5,860 nt of DNA. It comes from Pseudomonadota bacterium (lineage in GTDB: Bacteria > Pseudomonadota > Gammaproteobacteria > Pseudomonadales > UBA5518). Positions within the stretch are counted from its first letter, which is position 1. Each line of letters opens with the position of its first letter. Positions 1 through 5,356 of this stretch are shown here, piece by piece. A program made the position numbers and the translations under genes. The notes under the pieces were generated by a model, which searched no databases, was not told the DNA's origin, and was given only the letters and a program-made list of their open reading frames with translations. Where the stretch lies: positions 1 through 5,860 of the forward strand of contig JAKJFB010000193.1 of NCBI GenBank assembly GCA_022705125.1, in the 5' to 3' direction.

Positions 1-1153
1 GCCGCGCTTTTCCACCGGCTACAGCGAGTTCGACCGCGTGCTCGGCGGCGGCGTGGTGCCGGGCTCGGTGAACCTGGTCGGCGGCCAGCCCGGCGCGGGC
101 AAGAGCACGCTGCTGCTGCAGGTGATGTGCGCGCTGTCGCAGCAGATGGAGACGCTCTACGTCACCGGCGAGGAGTCGCTGCAGCAGGTGGCGCTGCGCG
201 CGCACCGACTCGGCCTGCCCACCGACAAGCTGAAGATGCTCGCCGAGACCAGCGTGGAATCCATCCTGGCCACGGCGGCGAAGCTGTCGCCGCGCGTGAT
301 GGTGATCGACTCGGTGCAGGTGGTGCACTGCGAGGACGTGCCCTCGGCGCCCGGCGGCGTGGCGCAGGTGCGCGAGAGCGCGGCGCAGTTCACGCGCTTC
401 GCCAAGGCCGGCGGGGCGGCGATGTTCCTGGTCGGTCACGTCACCAAGGACGGCACGCTCGCGGGCCCCAAGGTGCTGGAACACATCATCGACTGCTCGA
501 TCATGCTCGAGGAGGAGGGCGACAGCCGCTTCCGTTCGCTGCGCGCGGGCAAGAACCGCTTCGGCGCGGTGAACGAGCTCGGCGTGTTCGCGATGACCGA
601 CCGCGGCATGCGCGAGGTGCGCAACCCCTCGGCGATCTTCCTCTCGCGCGGTGCCGACATTTCGCCGGGCAGCGTGGTGATGGTGGTGTGGGAGGGCACG
701 CGGCCGCTGCTGGTGGAGATCCAGGCGCTGGTCGACGAGAGCATGGGCAGCAACCCGCGCCGCGTGGCGGTGGGCGTGGACCAGAACCGGCTGTCGATGC
801 TGCTCGCGGTGCTGCACCGCCACGGCGGCCTGCAGCTCGGTGACCAGGACGTGTTCGCCAACGTGGTGGGCGGCATCAAGGTGGCCGAGACCAGCGCCGA
901 CCTCGCGCTGCTGTTGGCCATAGTTTCCAGCTACCGCGACCGCAGCATCGACGCGGGACTGGTCAGCTTCGGCGAGGTGGGATTGTCGGGCGAGATCCGC
1001 CCCGTGCCCAGCGGTGGCGAGCGCCTGCTGGAGGCCGCCAAGCACGGCTTTCGCCGCGCCATCGTGCCGGCGGCCAACGTGCCGCGCAAACCCGTCGAGG
1101 GCATGGATGTCGTGGGCGTCAGCAGCCTCGCGCAGGCGCTGGATGCGTTGTGA
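1..1153 (+). CDS. radA: DNA repair protein RadA, 5'-truncated by window edge
   Basis: RadA (also called Sms) is a RecA-like ATPase that processes branched recombination intermediates and drives branch migration with RecA in the cytoplasm. The reading frame is open from base 2, before any start codon, and opens on the family's TG-x-x-EFDRVLGGG stretch. About 75 N-terminal residues, including the expected four-cysteine zinc finger, therefore lie outside the window. Seen here: Walker A GGQPGAGKST (80-109), Walker B VMVID (296-310), and the RadA-specific KNRFG motif (551-565). A C-terminal Lon-like domain follows from about 740 and includes ETSADLALLLA and FGEVGLSGEIRPVPSG. In RadA this domain is regarded as a DNA-binding and hexamer scaffold rather than an active protease. 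The end, at the TGA of 1151-1153, fits the family's normal C-terminus. The next gene converges on it, with a REP pair between. No disruption is visible. Confidence 0.96.
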   Translation, partial: PRFSTGYSEFDRVLGGGVVPGSVNLVGGQPGAGKSTLLLQVMCALSQQMETLYVTGEESLQQVALRAHRLGLPTDKLKMLAETSVESILATAAKLSPRVMVIDSVQVVHCEDVPSAPGGVAQVRESAAQFTRFAKAGGAAMFLVGHVTKDGTLAGPKVLEHIIDCSIMLEEEGDSRFRSLRAGKNRFGAVNELGVFAMTDRGMREVRNPSAIFLSRGADISPGSVVMVVWEGTRPLLVEIQALVDESMGSNPRRVAVGVDQNRLSMLLAVLHRHGGLQLGDQDVFANVVGGIKVAETSADLALLLAIVSSYRDRSIDAGLVSFGEVGLSGEIRPVPSGGERLLEAAKHGFRRAIVPAANVPRKPVEGMDVVGVSSLAQALDAL

Positions 1154-1170
1154 TCGTGGGCCGGGGAATC

Positions 1171-1249
1171 AGGTCGCGGGCATGGCCCGCTCCTACGGGA
1201 ATCCGGCATGCGCCCGAACACTTGTAGGAGCGGGCCATGCCCGCGACCT
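1171..1249. repeat. Inverted pair of REP elements (BIME-like palindrome)
   Basis: Two perfect 26-base inverted arms, 1171-1196 and 1224-1249, are separated by a 27-base spacer. Each arm is itself a small hairpin: GCGGGC, a three-base loop, then GCCCGC. The outer foot of the hairpin reads GTAGGAGC on the outward strand, as in the GTAG-type REP sequences common in Pseudomonas, Xanthomonas and related genomes. Such REPs are mobilised in trans by single-copy RAYT (TnpA-REP) transposases of the Y1 family; none is encoded in this window. The pair sits between the convergent ends of radA and the hydrolase gene, the typical extragenic site. If transcribed it could fold into a long stem and protect both mRNA 3' ends or help end transcription, but there is no U-tract, so a classical intrinsic terminator is not supported. 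The REP assignment rests on remembered consensus, not on a genome-wide count. Confidence 0.85.
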
Positions 1250-1257
1250 CATGCGTA

Positions 1258-1970
1258 TCAGGCGAAGATCTCCGCCAGGAAATCCACCAGCGCCCGCCAC
1301 GAGCGGCGCTCGGCGTCGGCGTTGTAGAGCGCGCCGAGGCTGAGGTCGTTCGCCTCCGGCACCGTGAAGGCGTGCAGAACGCCGCCGTAGGCGTGCAGCT
1401 GCCAGTCGACGCCGGCGTCGGTCATCTCCTTGCCGAAGGACACCACCTGCTCGGGCGGCACCATCGGGTCGGCGTAGCCGTGCAACGCCAGCACCTTCGC
1501 CGTGATCGGCCTGGGCTCCAGCCCGTTCGGCAGGAACAGGCCGTGGAAGGAGATGGCGCCGCGGATGTCGGCGCCGCTGCGCGCGAGATCCAGGGCGCAC
1601 AGGCCGCCGAAGCAGTAGCCCATGATCGCGATGCGGTCCGCATCGACGCCGCGGCATGGCGCGCGAGCTCGGCCGCCGGCGTGCGCCGCACCTCGCGCAG
1701 CAGCGCGCGGTCGGCGAGGAACGGCCCCATCAGCCCCGAATTCTCCTCCGTGCTGGAGCCCAGCACCCCCTTCCCGTAGTTGTCGAGCGCGAAGGCCGCG
1801 TAGCCGAGACCCGCCAGCGCCTTCGCCTTCTCGATCACGAACTCGTCGCGCCCGGCCCAGGCGTGCGAGATGAGCACCGCGGGGCGCTTCTCGCCGGCCC
1901 TGGCGGGGTTGACGTAGAAACCTTCCAGCAGCGTGCCGGCATGGCTGTATTCGATGTATTGCTCGTGCAT
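1258..1970 (-). pseudogene. Dienelactone hydrolase family protein, frameshifted
   Basis: This is an alpha/beta hydrolase of the dienelactone hydrolase (DLH) family, whose members open lactones or esters in the cytoplasm; the substrate here is unknown. Two frames share one protein. The N-terminal part runs from ATG 1970 (HEQYIEYSHAGTLLEGF, then HAWAGRDEF, DNYGKG and FLADRALL). The C-terminal part carries the nucleophile motif GYCFGG, then HGYADPMVP and GVLHAF. Adding one G near 1649-1650 joins them through ...ARHAAGVDADRIAIMGYCFGG and gives 237 residues, normal for the family. The triad then falls at about Cys120, Asp168 and His200, close to Cys123/Asp171/His202 of the classic Pseudomonas enzyme. 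As written, the upstream frame runs on to 1422 without any triad residue. Start 1970 is chosen because AGGAG lies 8 bases upstream; an in-frame ATG at 1994 overlaps the previous gene. Both halves keep normal codon use, so the break is recent or a sequencing or assembly error. Confidence 0.88.
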
Positions 1971-1978
1971 CGCGGGTG

Positions 1979-1983
1979 CTCCT
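1979..1983 (-). promoter_or_regulatory. Ribosome binding site of the hydrolase gene
   Basis: AGGAG on the minus strand, 8 bases before the ATG at 1970. It lies in the 20-base gap between the small upstream gene and the hydrolase. It fixes the hydrolase start and shows that the gene has its own translation signal within the operon. Confidence 0.75.
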
Positions 1984-1990
1984 GTGCCGA

Positions 1991-2353
1991 TCAATGGCCG
2001 CGGATCTTGGACTGGGTCTTCTCGGGATGGCCCTCGAGGTGGCGCACGCGGTGCTGGGCCGACTCGGCGAAGCGCTCCAGGATCGCCTTCAGGTCCGAGC
2101 CCGCGGCGACCTTCGCGTAGCCGGCATCGGCCTGCAGGCGTGCGCTGACCGTGAAACCCTGCCCGTCGCGCGACAGCGCCACGTCCTCGTAGTGCACCTT
2201 CACGGCCTCGCCGAGCGCCTTGCCGAGCAGTTCCTGGGCCGTGTAACTGAAAAACTTCTTCGCGTCCTCCGACGACTCGGCGTGGTTCAGGCTGTTGCGC
2301 AGCTTGGGCGCAAGCTCGTGCTCTACGCGCGAAAACGAGATGAAGTCTGTCAT
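1991..2353 (-). CDS. Conserved-looking small protein of unknown function
   Basis: I do not recognise this 120-residue protein. It starts MTDFISFSRVEHELAPKLRN and has no signal peptide, membrane segment or cysteine, so it is probably a soluble cytoplasmic protein. The sequence suggests an N-terminal helical half (about residues 5-50, with a KKFFSYTAQELLGKAL stretch). A beta-rich middle follows (about 52-75, VKVHYEDVALSRDGQGFTVSA), then a C-terminal helix (about 87-106) and a basic tail with several His and Lys. The ATG at 2353 has GGGGAG about 10 bases upstream. Codon use is like that of the neighbours, and the gene is followed after 20 bases by the hydrolase gene on the same strand, so the two are probably co-transcribed. 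That is the only clue to function. It being a real gene is well supported by the start signal, spacing and protein-like composition. Confidence 0.8.
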   Translation of the reverse strand: MTDFISFSRVEHELAPKLRNSLNHAESSEDAKKFFSYTAQELLGKALGEAVKVHYEDVALSRDGQGFTVSARLQADAGYAKVAAGSDLKAILERFAESAQHRVRHLEGHPEKTQSKIRGH

Positions 2354-2379
2354 CGAATGGTTACTCCCCGGCGGTGTGG

Positions 2380-2395
2380 CGCCCCGGACGGGGCG
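2380..2395. other. Small GC hairpin in the divergent region
   Basis: CGCCCC (2380-2385) pairs perfectly with GGGGCG (2390-2395) around a four-base loop. It would lie in the untranslated leader of the minus-strand gene if the promoter proposed at 2405-2434 is right. There is no U-tract on either side, so it does not look like a terminator. In DNA this GC-rich, a six-base stem can arise by chance. Confidence 0.35.
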
Positions 2396-2404
2396 TGGCT
2401 TGGC

Positions 2405-2434
2405 ATACTACCCTCGGCCGCCGGCGTGCGGCAA
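2405..2434 (-). promoter_or_regulatory. Possible sigma-70 promoter for the small gene and hydrolase
   Basis: On the minus strand, a -35-like TTGCCG (2429-2434) is followed after 18 bases by a -10-like TAGTAT (2405-2410). Each matches four of six consensus bases. Transcription would begin near 2398, giving a leader of roughly 45 bases that contains the hairpin at 2380-2395 and the ribosome binding site. The AT-rich -10 stands out in GC-rich surroundings. This is prediction by eye only. Confidence 0.4.
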
Positions 2435-2484
2435 ACCCGCGCGCAAAGGGCCTTGCAGCGGCCCGCAGCCGGCCCGGCGGGTAG

Positions 2485-2513
2485 TCGGGAGGCGCCCGGA
2501 TTGCTGCTATGAT
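2485..2513 (+). promoter_or_regulatory. Probable extended -10 promoter of pyk
   Basis: TGC-TATGAT (2505-2513) is a near-ideal extended -10 element: TG, one base, then TATGAT, matching five of six -10 bases. The -35 position 17 bases upstream holds only TCGGGA (2485-2490), a weak match, as expected when an extended -10 carries recognition. Transcription would start near 2520, leaving a leader of about 24 bases before the pyk ATG. That leader has no clear Shine-Dalgarno sequence. Together with the minus-strand promoter it makes 2354-2543 a divergent control region. I see no clear operator repeat in it. Confidence 0.55.
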
Positions 2514-2543
2514 GGCCCGCTCCAGGCACCCACCAGACATCCG

Positions 2544-4001
2544 ATGCGCAAGACCAAGATCATCTGCACCATAGGCCCCGCAACCGGCTCCTACGAGATG
2601 CTCGAGCGGCTCTACGCCGCCGGCATGAACGTCGTGCGGCTCAACATGTCGCACGGCGACCACGAGTCGCACGCGCGCGTGATCAAGGCCATACGCACGC
2701 TGAACCGCAAGGTGCGCTACACCGTGCCGGTGATGCTGGACACCCAGGGCCCGGAGATCCGCACCGGGCACCTCTCGGCGGAACTGGACCTGCGCGAGGG
2801 CCAGGAGATCACCATCGTGGTGCGCGGCGCCGAGCACGTCGAGGAGAGCTCGATCCAGATCGACTACGCCGACATCATCAACGCCGTCGAGGTGGGCGAC
2901 AGGATCACGGTCGACAACGGCCTGATCAACCTCGAGGTGCTGAGCAAGCAGGAGCGCGTGATGCGCTGCCGCGTGGTCGACGGCGGCTTCCTGAAGAGCA
3001 AGCGCCACGTGAACCTGCCCGGCATCCGGGTGAACCTGCCCGCGATCACCGAGAAGGACCGCCACGACATCCAGTTCGGCATGGACCAGGAGGTGGACTA
3101 CATCGCGCTGTCCTTCGTGCGCGAGGCCAAGGACGTGCGCGAGCTGCGCGAGTTCCTCGGCGAGAAGGCGAACAAGATCAAGATCATCGCCAAGATCGAG
3201 GACCAGGAGGGCGTGCGCAACCTCGACGAGATCGTGCAGGAGGCCGACGGCATCATGGTCGCGCGCGGCGACCTCGGCGTGGAGGTGAATTTCTACGAGC
3301 TGCCGACCATCCAGCGGCGCATCGTGCGCACCTGCGCCGAGCAGGGCAAGCGCGTGATCGTCGCCACCCACCTGCTCGAATCCATGATCCAGAACCCGGT
3401 GCCCACGCGCGCCGAGGTCACCGACGTCGCCAACGCCGTCTACGAGGAAGCCGACGCGGTGATGCTCTCGGGCGAGACCACGATCGGCAAGTACCCGATC
3501 AAGTGCGTCGAGTACCTCGACCGCATCTGCCGCGCGGTGGAGCCGCACCGCGGGCTGCGCTTCACCGAGAAGCTCGTGCTCGCCGAGCAGAAGCAGAGCC
3601 TGGCGGCGAGCGCGGTGCATCTCGCGGAGCTCATTTCCGCGCGGGGTATCGTGGTGATCACGCGGCGCGGGCGCATGGCCAATTACGTGACCAACTGTCA
3701 TCCGCACACCTCGGTGATCTACGCGTTCACCAACGACTCGCGCACGCGCCGCCTGCTCGCGCTGAACCGCGGTGTCTGCGCCTATCGCAGCAACTTCAGC
3801 ACCGATCCCGAGAAGACGCTCGCCAGCGCCTTCGCGATCCTGGTGCAGCGCGAGGGATTCCGCGCCGGCGACAAGGTCGTGGTGATCTCCGACATCCTCG
3901 AGGGCGCCGGCGTCGAGGCCATCCACGTGCGCGAGGTGCCCGCACTCACCGCCATCGCGGCCGCCCTCGACACCCCGGACGACGAGCAGGACGCGCCATG
4001 A
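2544..4001 (+). CDS. pyk: Pyruvate kinase
   Basis: Converts phosphoenolpyruvate and ADP to pyruvate and ATP, the last step of glycolysis, in the cytoplasm. The protein has 485 residues, usual for the family. It starts at MRKTKIICTIGPATG, exactly where the family begins; an 83-residue upstream extension of the frame is not protein-like for this family. Seen: the phosphate and nucleotide site R32, N34, S36; DTQGPEIRTG at 66-75; catalytic K217 in IIAKIED; the metal-binding MVARGDLGVE at 238-247; and THLLESM at 275-281. E71, matching Glu117 of rabbit muscle enzyme, is the residue linked to K+ dependence, so a K+-activated enzyme is predicted. The C-terminal domain spans about 345-485. Oddities: H276 where Gln or Lys is usual, and an ending (ISDILEGAGVEAIHVREV) unlike PykA or PykF of E. 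coli, suggesting a separate clade. No clear Shine-Dalgarno sequence precedes the ATG. The stop overlaps the apaG start (ATGA). Confidence 0.96.
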   Translation: MRKTKIICTIGPATGSYEMLERLYAAGMNVVRLNMSHGDHESHARVIKAIRTLNRKVRYTVPVMLDTQGPEIRTGHLSAELDLREGQEITIVVRGAEHVEESSIQIDYADIINAVEVGDRITVDNGLINLEVLSKQERVMRCRVVDGGFLKSKRHVNLPGIRVNLPAITEKDRHDIQFGMDQEVDYIALSFVREAKDVRELREFLGEKANKIKIIAKIEDQEGVRNLDEIVQEADGIMVARGDLGVEVNFYELPTIQRRIVRTCAEQGKRVIVATHLLESMIQNPVPTRAEVTDVANAVYEEADAVMLSGETTIGKYPIKCVEYLDRICRAVEPHRGLRFTEKLVLAEQKQSLAASAVHLAELISARGIVVITRRGRMANYVTNCHPHTSVIYAFTNDSRTRRLLALNRGVCAYRSNFSTDPEKTLASAFAILVQREGFRAGDKVVVISDILEGAGVEAIHVREVPALTAIAAALDTPDDEQDAP

Positions 4002-4369
4002 ACGAGAACATCGATGTCACGGTGCGCTGCGAATACCGCGCCGACAGCTCCGAGCCCGCGGCCTCGCGCTACGCCTTTGCCTACCACATCACGATCAGCA
4101 ATCGCAGCAACGAGCACGCGCAGCTGATCAGCCGGCACTGGATCATCACCGACGGCAACGAGCGCCGCCAGGAGGTGCGCGGCCTCGGGGTGGTCGGAGT
4201 GCAGCCACGCATCCCGCCGGGCGAATCCTACCAGTACACCAGCGGCGCGATGCTCGAGACCGCCGTCGGCACCATGGAGGGCAGCTACCGCATGGTGCGC
4301 GACGACGGACGCGAGTTCAGCGTGCCCATTCCCGCCTTTCGCCTCGCGGTACCGCATGCGGTCAACTGA
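3998..4369 (+). CDS. apaG: ApaG family protein
   Basis: ApaG is a small cytoplasmic beta-sandwich protein (DUF525 fold, also found in eukaryotic F-box proteins). Enterobacterial mutants show cobalt and magnesium phenotypes, which gave rise to the label Co2+/Mg2+ efflux protein, but its biochemistry is not settled. The 123 residues match the usual length of about 125. Family landmarks are clear: FAYHITISNRS (about 25-35), AQLISRHWIITDGN, EVRGLGVVGVQPRIPPGESYQYTSGA, GTMEGSYRMV, and the terminal PIPAFRLAVP. The ATG at 3998 overlaps the pyk TGA as ATGA, with AGGA seven bases upstream, so translation is probably coupled to pyk. In many gammaproteobacteria apaG lies beside ksgA and apaH; here it follows pyk and precedes miaE, so that linkage is lost. 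Its last 14 bases overlap the start of miaE. Confidence 0.95.
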   Translation: MNENIDVTVRCEYRADSSEPAASRYAFAYHITISNRSNEHAQLISRHWIITDGNERRQEVRGLGVVGVQPRIPPGESYQYTSGAMLETAVGTMEGSYRMVRDDGREFSVPIPAFRLAVPHAVN

Positions 4370-5000
4370 TATCGCACCGGTGCTGGAATTCCTGCGCTGT
4401 CCCACCCCGGACGCCTGGATCGAGGCCGCGCTCACGCGCCAGGAACTGCTGCTGATCGACCACGCCAACTGCGAGAAGAAAGCCGCGAGCACCGCGCTCA
4501 ACCTGATGTTCCGCTATTCCGGCGACGTGGAATTGCTCGGCGGCCTGTCGCGCCTGGCGCGCGAGGAGCTCAGGCATTTCGAGCAGGTGCTGAAGCTGAT
4601 GCGCGAGCGTGGCATCGCGTACCGTCGCATCGACGCGGCGCGTTATGCGCAGGGCCTGCGCGAGCTGGTGCGCACCCACGAGCCGGCGCGGCTCGTGGAC
4701 ACGCTGATCGCCGGGGCGTTCATCGAGGCCCGTTCCTGCGAGCGCTTCGCGCGGCTGGCGCCGCATCTCGACGCGGAGCTCGCGCACTTCTACCGCTCGC
4801 TGCTGCGCTCGGAGTCGCGCCACTTCCGCGATTACCTCGCCGCGGCGCGCAAGGCCGCCGATGGCGCCGACATCGAGGCGCGCATCGATCTGTTCGCCGA
4901 ACGCGAGCGTCAGCTGATCGAGACGCAGGACACGCAGTTCCGTTTTCACAGCGGTCCGCCCGCGCCGGGTGCGTCGTACCCGGAGGCGGCCGATGCCTGA
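4356..5000 (+). CDS. miaE: tRNA 2-methylthio-N6-isopentenyladenosine hydroxylase MiaE
   Basis: MiaE is a nonheme diiron monooxygenase that uses O2 to hydroxylate the isopentenyl group of ms2i6A at tRNA position 37, giving ms2io6A. It acts after MiaA and MiaB, which are not in the window. The 214 residues are ferritin-like and all helical. The expected iron ligands are present: E40 (in HANCEKKAAS), E71-x-x-H74 (EELRHF), E124 (GAFIEARSCERF) and E153-x-x-H156 (SESRHF). The family's terminal FRFHSGPP is also intact. The Salmonella enzyme is about 270 residues; this shorter form lacks the extra segment between the first ligand and EELRHF, as in the compact Pseudomonas-type enzymes. The ATG at 4356 lies 14 bases inside apaG with no obvious Shine-Dalgarno sequence. 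The start is favoured because the N-terminus (IAPVLEFLRCPTPDAWIE) aligns with the family and translation from apaG could feed it. The gene overlaps the next one by 8 bases. Confidence 0.95.
   Translation: MRSTDIAPVLEFLRCPTPDAWIEAALTRQELLLIDHANCEKKAASTALNLMFRYSGDVELLGGLSRLAREELRHFEQVLKLMRERGIAYRRIDAARYAQGLRELVRTHEPARLVDTLIAGAFIEARSCERFARLAPHLDAELAHFYRSLLRSESRHFRDYLAAARKAADGADIEARIDLFAERERQLIETQDTQFRFHSGPPAPGASYPEAADA
4982..4986 (+). promoter_or_regulatory. Ribosome binding site of the glutaredoxin-like gene
   Basis: GGAGG lies 6 bases before the ATG at 4993, within the 3' end of miaE. It decides the start against a GTG in the same frame at 4969, which would add only eight mostly basic residues. 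Confidence 0.8.
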
Positions 5001-5355
5001 GCGCGGGCCTGCTCCCCGCCGCGCCGTGCTCATCGGCGCGCTGCTGGTAGCGCTGTCCGCTGCCGTCTTCCTGCCCGCCCTCGTGCCGGCGGCCGACGAG
5101 GCCCCGGCAGCCGTTGCCGCCGCGCCGCGCGTGGAGATCTTCACCACGCCCTCCTGCCCCTTTTGCAAGGCGCTGCGCGTCTACCTCGAGGCGCGTGGCA
5201 TCGATTACGTCGAGCACAACGTGAATGCCACCGAGGAGACGCGCGCGGCCTTCTACGCCAGCGGCGCGCCGGGCGTGCCCGTGGTCATGATCGGCGAGCG
5301 CGTGATCCACGGCTTCAATCCGGTTGCCATCGAAGCCGCCCTGAAAGCACCGTAG
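4993..5355 (+). CDS. Membrane-anchored or exported glutaredoxin-like protein
   Basis: A thiol-disulfide protein of 120 residues. Residues 1-10 are polar with two arginines, 11-33 are a hydrophobic stretch (AVLIGALLVALSAAVFLPAL), and 34-45 are an Ala/Pro-rich linker. Then comes a short glutaredoxin domain (46-120): VEIFTTPSCPFCK with the C55-P-F-C58 active site, the GVPVVMIG loop (94-101) with the expected cis-proline P96, and GFNP near the C-terminus. Both cysteines are present, so dithiol chemistry is possible. The N-terminus is either an uncleaved anchor or a signal peptide cleaved near VPA-AD (33/34); either way the domain should face the periplasm. That is unusual, since glutaredoxins normally use cytoplasmic glutathione. 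Partners are unknown. The start at 4993 is fixed by GGAGG and overlaps miaE by 8 bases. It ends the four-gene run and stops 1 bp from the convergent trkH stop. Confidence 0.88.
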   Translation: MPERGPAPRRAVLIGALLVALSAAVFLPALVPAADEAPAAVAAAPRVEIFTTPSCPFCKALRVYLEARGIDYVEHNVNATEETRAAFYASGAPGVPVVMIGERVIHGFNPVAIEAALKAP

Positions 5356-5356
5356 G

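Noticed and set aside
1171..1249. The long palindrome as an intrinsic transcription terminator or as a single CRISPR-type repeat unit.
   Set aside because: There is no T-run after either arm and no regular spacer-repeat series. The internal hairpins and GTAG foot fit paired REP elements better, though some effect on mRNA ends remains possible.
1258..1623. The C-terminal hydrolase part as a separate 121-residue gene starting at the ATG just before GYCFGG.
   Set aside because: It would begin inside the nucleophile motif, without a ribosome binding site and without the first half of the alpha/beta fold. A frameshift in one gene explains the data better.
1971..1994. A hydrolase start at the ATG of 1994, adding MIGTGAPA.
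   Set aside because: It overlaps the upstream gene's stop, and the clear AGGAG sits between it and the ATG at 1970, where family similarity begins.
2295..2543. An 83-residue N-terminal extension of pyruvate kinase from an upstream GTG.
   Set aside because: The family starts at MRKTKIICTIG; the extension overlaps the divergent gene and the probable promoter and resembles no targeting or regulatory domain.
2361..3926. A 521-codon open frame on the minus strand opposite pyk, rich in His, Val, Asp and Leu.
   Set aside because: It mirrors the codon pattern of pyk in GC-rich DNA, has no family motif, and has the skewed composition typical of antisense shadows.
4362..5168. Long minus-strand open frame opposite miaE and the glutaredoxin-like gene.
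   Set aside because: The plus strand carries two clearly recognisable proteins here; the antisense product is Arg/Ala-rich with no recognisable domain.
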